The position numbers were made by a program, and so were the translations under genes. This document shows, piece after piece, positions 40,995 through 43,900 of a stretch of 64,000 bases of DNA (position 1 is the stretch's first letter; each line of letters begins with the position of its first letter). The DNA is from Hymenopus coronatus (lineage: Eukaryota > Arthropoda > Insecta > Mantodea > Hymenopodidae). Where the stretch lies: positions 6,802,001 through 6,866,000 of the forward strand of contig CM060893.1 of NCBI GenBank assembly GCA_030762935.1. Direction: 5' to 3'. Under the pieces are notes generated by a model that worked only from the letters and a program-made list of their open reading frames with translations, had not been told where the DNA came from and did no database searches.

Positions 40995-43900
40995 CTTTTT
41001 CTGAAAATACTTTTTTTGGATACAGGGGACCCTAAAACATATATTTCTGGTGAAATCTCGGTATCAAATTTTTGGTGGAGTGCAATAACTTCTCTATACA
41101 CTATGTACATAGTGCATATAGAGAAAGTAAAATCGTATTGAATTCTGAATTAAAATATGACATTCTACAAGAAAACAAGCCCAGGAATATACCAGTTCAG
41201 CTGCATGACTGAAGAAATCTACATTGGTAAAACTAAAAAAACACAAAAACAAGAGCAAAAGAAGACCTCAGAAAGCTTAAACAAAAACAAGTAGACAAAT
41301 CAGCTGTAGCATGGCATTTTTGGAAAGACCATAAACTGAAATCCAAAAACATTTAAAATGATTGCAAGGAAAACACAATTCAAAGTTTTGGAGATCATCT
41401 ACATTTGAAAAAACAAGAACTGTTTTCAATTTTGAGATTCCGCCAGGCAACCAACTGATGCAGAGGTTCATCAAACCACCTCTATGGACAAAGACAATTA
41501 TCATAGCAACCGATGCCTGCAGTCAATCTAAGGGAACTGATAATGGAAGTACATTGTTTCTGAAACATGTTCTCCAATTAATAAAAGTAAGTGATGTAGG
41601 TAGTTTTACAAAAATCAACCAAATTTAATTCCAACAAATTAGAACGCATCACTATCACAAAGTCCATCATATATTGTTATAACAAATATATTTCTTTAAG
41701 ATGTGATCAATATAAAATTTCAGGAGTACTTTGTATTTCCTCACTCAGATTTTGTTTTCACAGCTTCTGCATAACATTTTCCTACATTAAAGTACGTTTA
41801 CACCATTCTATTGTGTTACTGCATTTCACAACCAAATCGGAAACAAAAAAGGAATACGAGCCAATAATTTGGAAGAAATATGTATCATTTATTTCTTAAT
41901 GTACTTTCGTTTTCTTTTGAATTTGAATGTTTTCAGAGGATATGGAATTCCTCTTGGTTTGGTATAAACTCTCTGGAGAAGACAACAGATTTGCTATTCT
42001 TGTAGATTTCATAAAAAAAATATATGTTGGTAGTATAGTTTAGCAAGTATAGTTTTACAAATTGCAAAACCAAGTGTCTTGTTGACATTTTGCAGCAAAT
42101 TTTGTATATACGAAAGTGTTTCAATTAGGAAACGTGAGTGGGCCACAACATTTTAGAGAGATCACATCTACTTTAAAACATATTCATTACTGAGATTAAT
42201 ATTTTAGTAATATTTACTTCAACTACACAACCAATTTCAAATTTTTTTTCAAGCATAGAAGGTACTTACCGTTAACTTTGAGCCATAGTTCTATTTGGAT
42301 TATGTTTCAGAACTGCCTGGATTTTGAGTAATTGATGTTTAAGGGTTTTTACTACTTTCTCAGACTAACAACATTTTTGTATCTTATGAAGTAAATCCAT
42401 GGCTCGGAGTGTCCCAGAAGTTATGATCTCGCGGTTAATTGTTCTGCCAAATAGTATGAACTAATGTTCTACCCAATGATATTGGAGGATTTTGTAATTA
42501 TGCAGAACTTGGGACGCTCTAAAAGTTGAATGAATTGATTGACTTTGTATTTCTGATGTCTACTTCAAAGGTTTTATTTGTTGGAAAAGCTCTTTTTTTT
42601 TTTATTATAGACAAATTTGTGTGCATGCTGGAACGGTTGCTATTTTGTTTATATGACTGATATTTACCAAATAATTATAAGACATAATTGAGTATTATAT
42701 AAATAATAAATGGTTTTATAATGTTCTGAAACATATTTCTCCGCCAAGTACTACCACAATAGAAAATTAGAAACATAAATTTATACACACACACTAATTT
42801 AACAGAGTGGAATCTAACCTTGCATTAAACGTGAAAACCACAGGCCCCAGTGGTTTGGCCTACAGCAACAGATATAACAAGAAAAAACTTAGAGAAACAT
42901 ACTTCTCCACCACAACTATAGTCACACTAACTGGTGAATTATTCCTACGGGTTCTCACAACACGGTAATCCTGCCAAGAGCGACATATGATGTTCTTGCA
43001 TACCAATAGTTACAGAGTCTTCCCCTACCAATGAAGCCATGTGACACAATCATAGGATTTTTAATGGGCTAACAGCTGTGAATTGAAAAAGAACCCAATC
43101 CTGCTCCAAGATGTTTTCTACATGTAAAAGTGAATGAAAACTGATTTATTGTTGAGTTATTTATTAAAAATGGATATATAAACAGATACTTGGCTGAGTG
43201 TATATATGTTGTGCAAATATGAACCAAAGGAAAGCATTGGTGCAGTTTTTAAACAGCTGACGTGTTGGATCTGCTGAAATATTAAGGTAAGCTTAAGTTG
43301 AATGAACCTTGTGTTTCCTAAATAAATATTTTTGAAAAATTTTGTGATGAGAGTGGAGGCTGTTAGGCCATAGCAAATGACAGGATCCTCAGGTTTCAGA
43401 TTTTATCAAGTTAGGTTTAGTATATATGAACCGAGTCAAAATAAGGGGAACAAATGGACTTCCCGTGAACTATTTCTAGAGTGTTTGTGAAAAAGAAATG
43501 CAAATTAGGGGTTTTGGAGAAAAAATTTGATGTGTTACACTCACATGACTTTCTCTAGCTGCTCTACAAACTTTCTACAAAACATTATTCTTCTTTCTAC
43601 ACAATGCTAATCGAAATAACCACTAGCAGAATGCTCTTATTACTTAGTTCTTATAAGTAAAAGGGAACTAAGGTAATACACTAGGCTAAAGTGATAGTCT
43701 AATGTTTTAAAAGTTATCGTTATGCGATTGCCATTGCAAATTGCTTCTTTGCTTGGCCAGGAGTAGAACAAAAGAAAAACAGACACTTCCTGTCTGACAA
43801 AAGTTTAAGTACTTCACAATTGACACCATTAACAAGGAATATCTCGGAAACAGTTACCTCCACAACAAAAATGTAAAGGACATAAATTGTGTGCTTTGAT

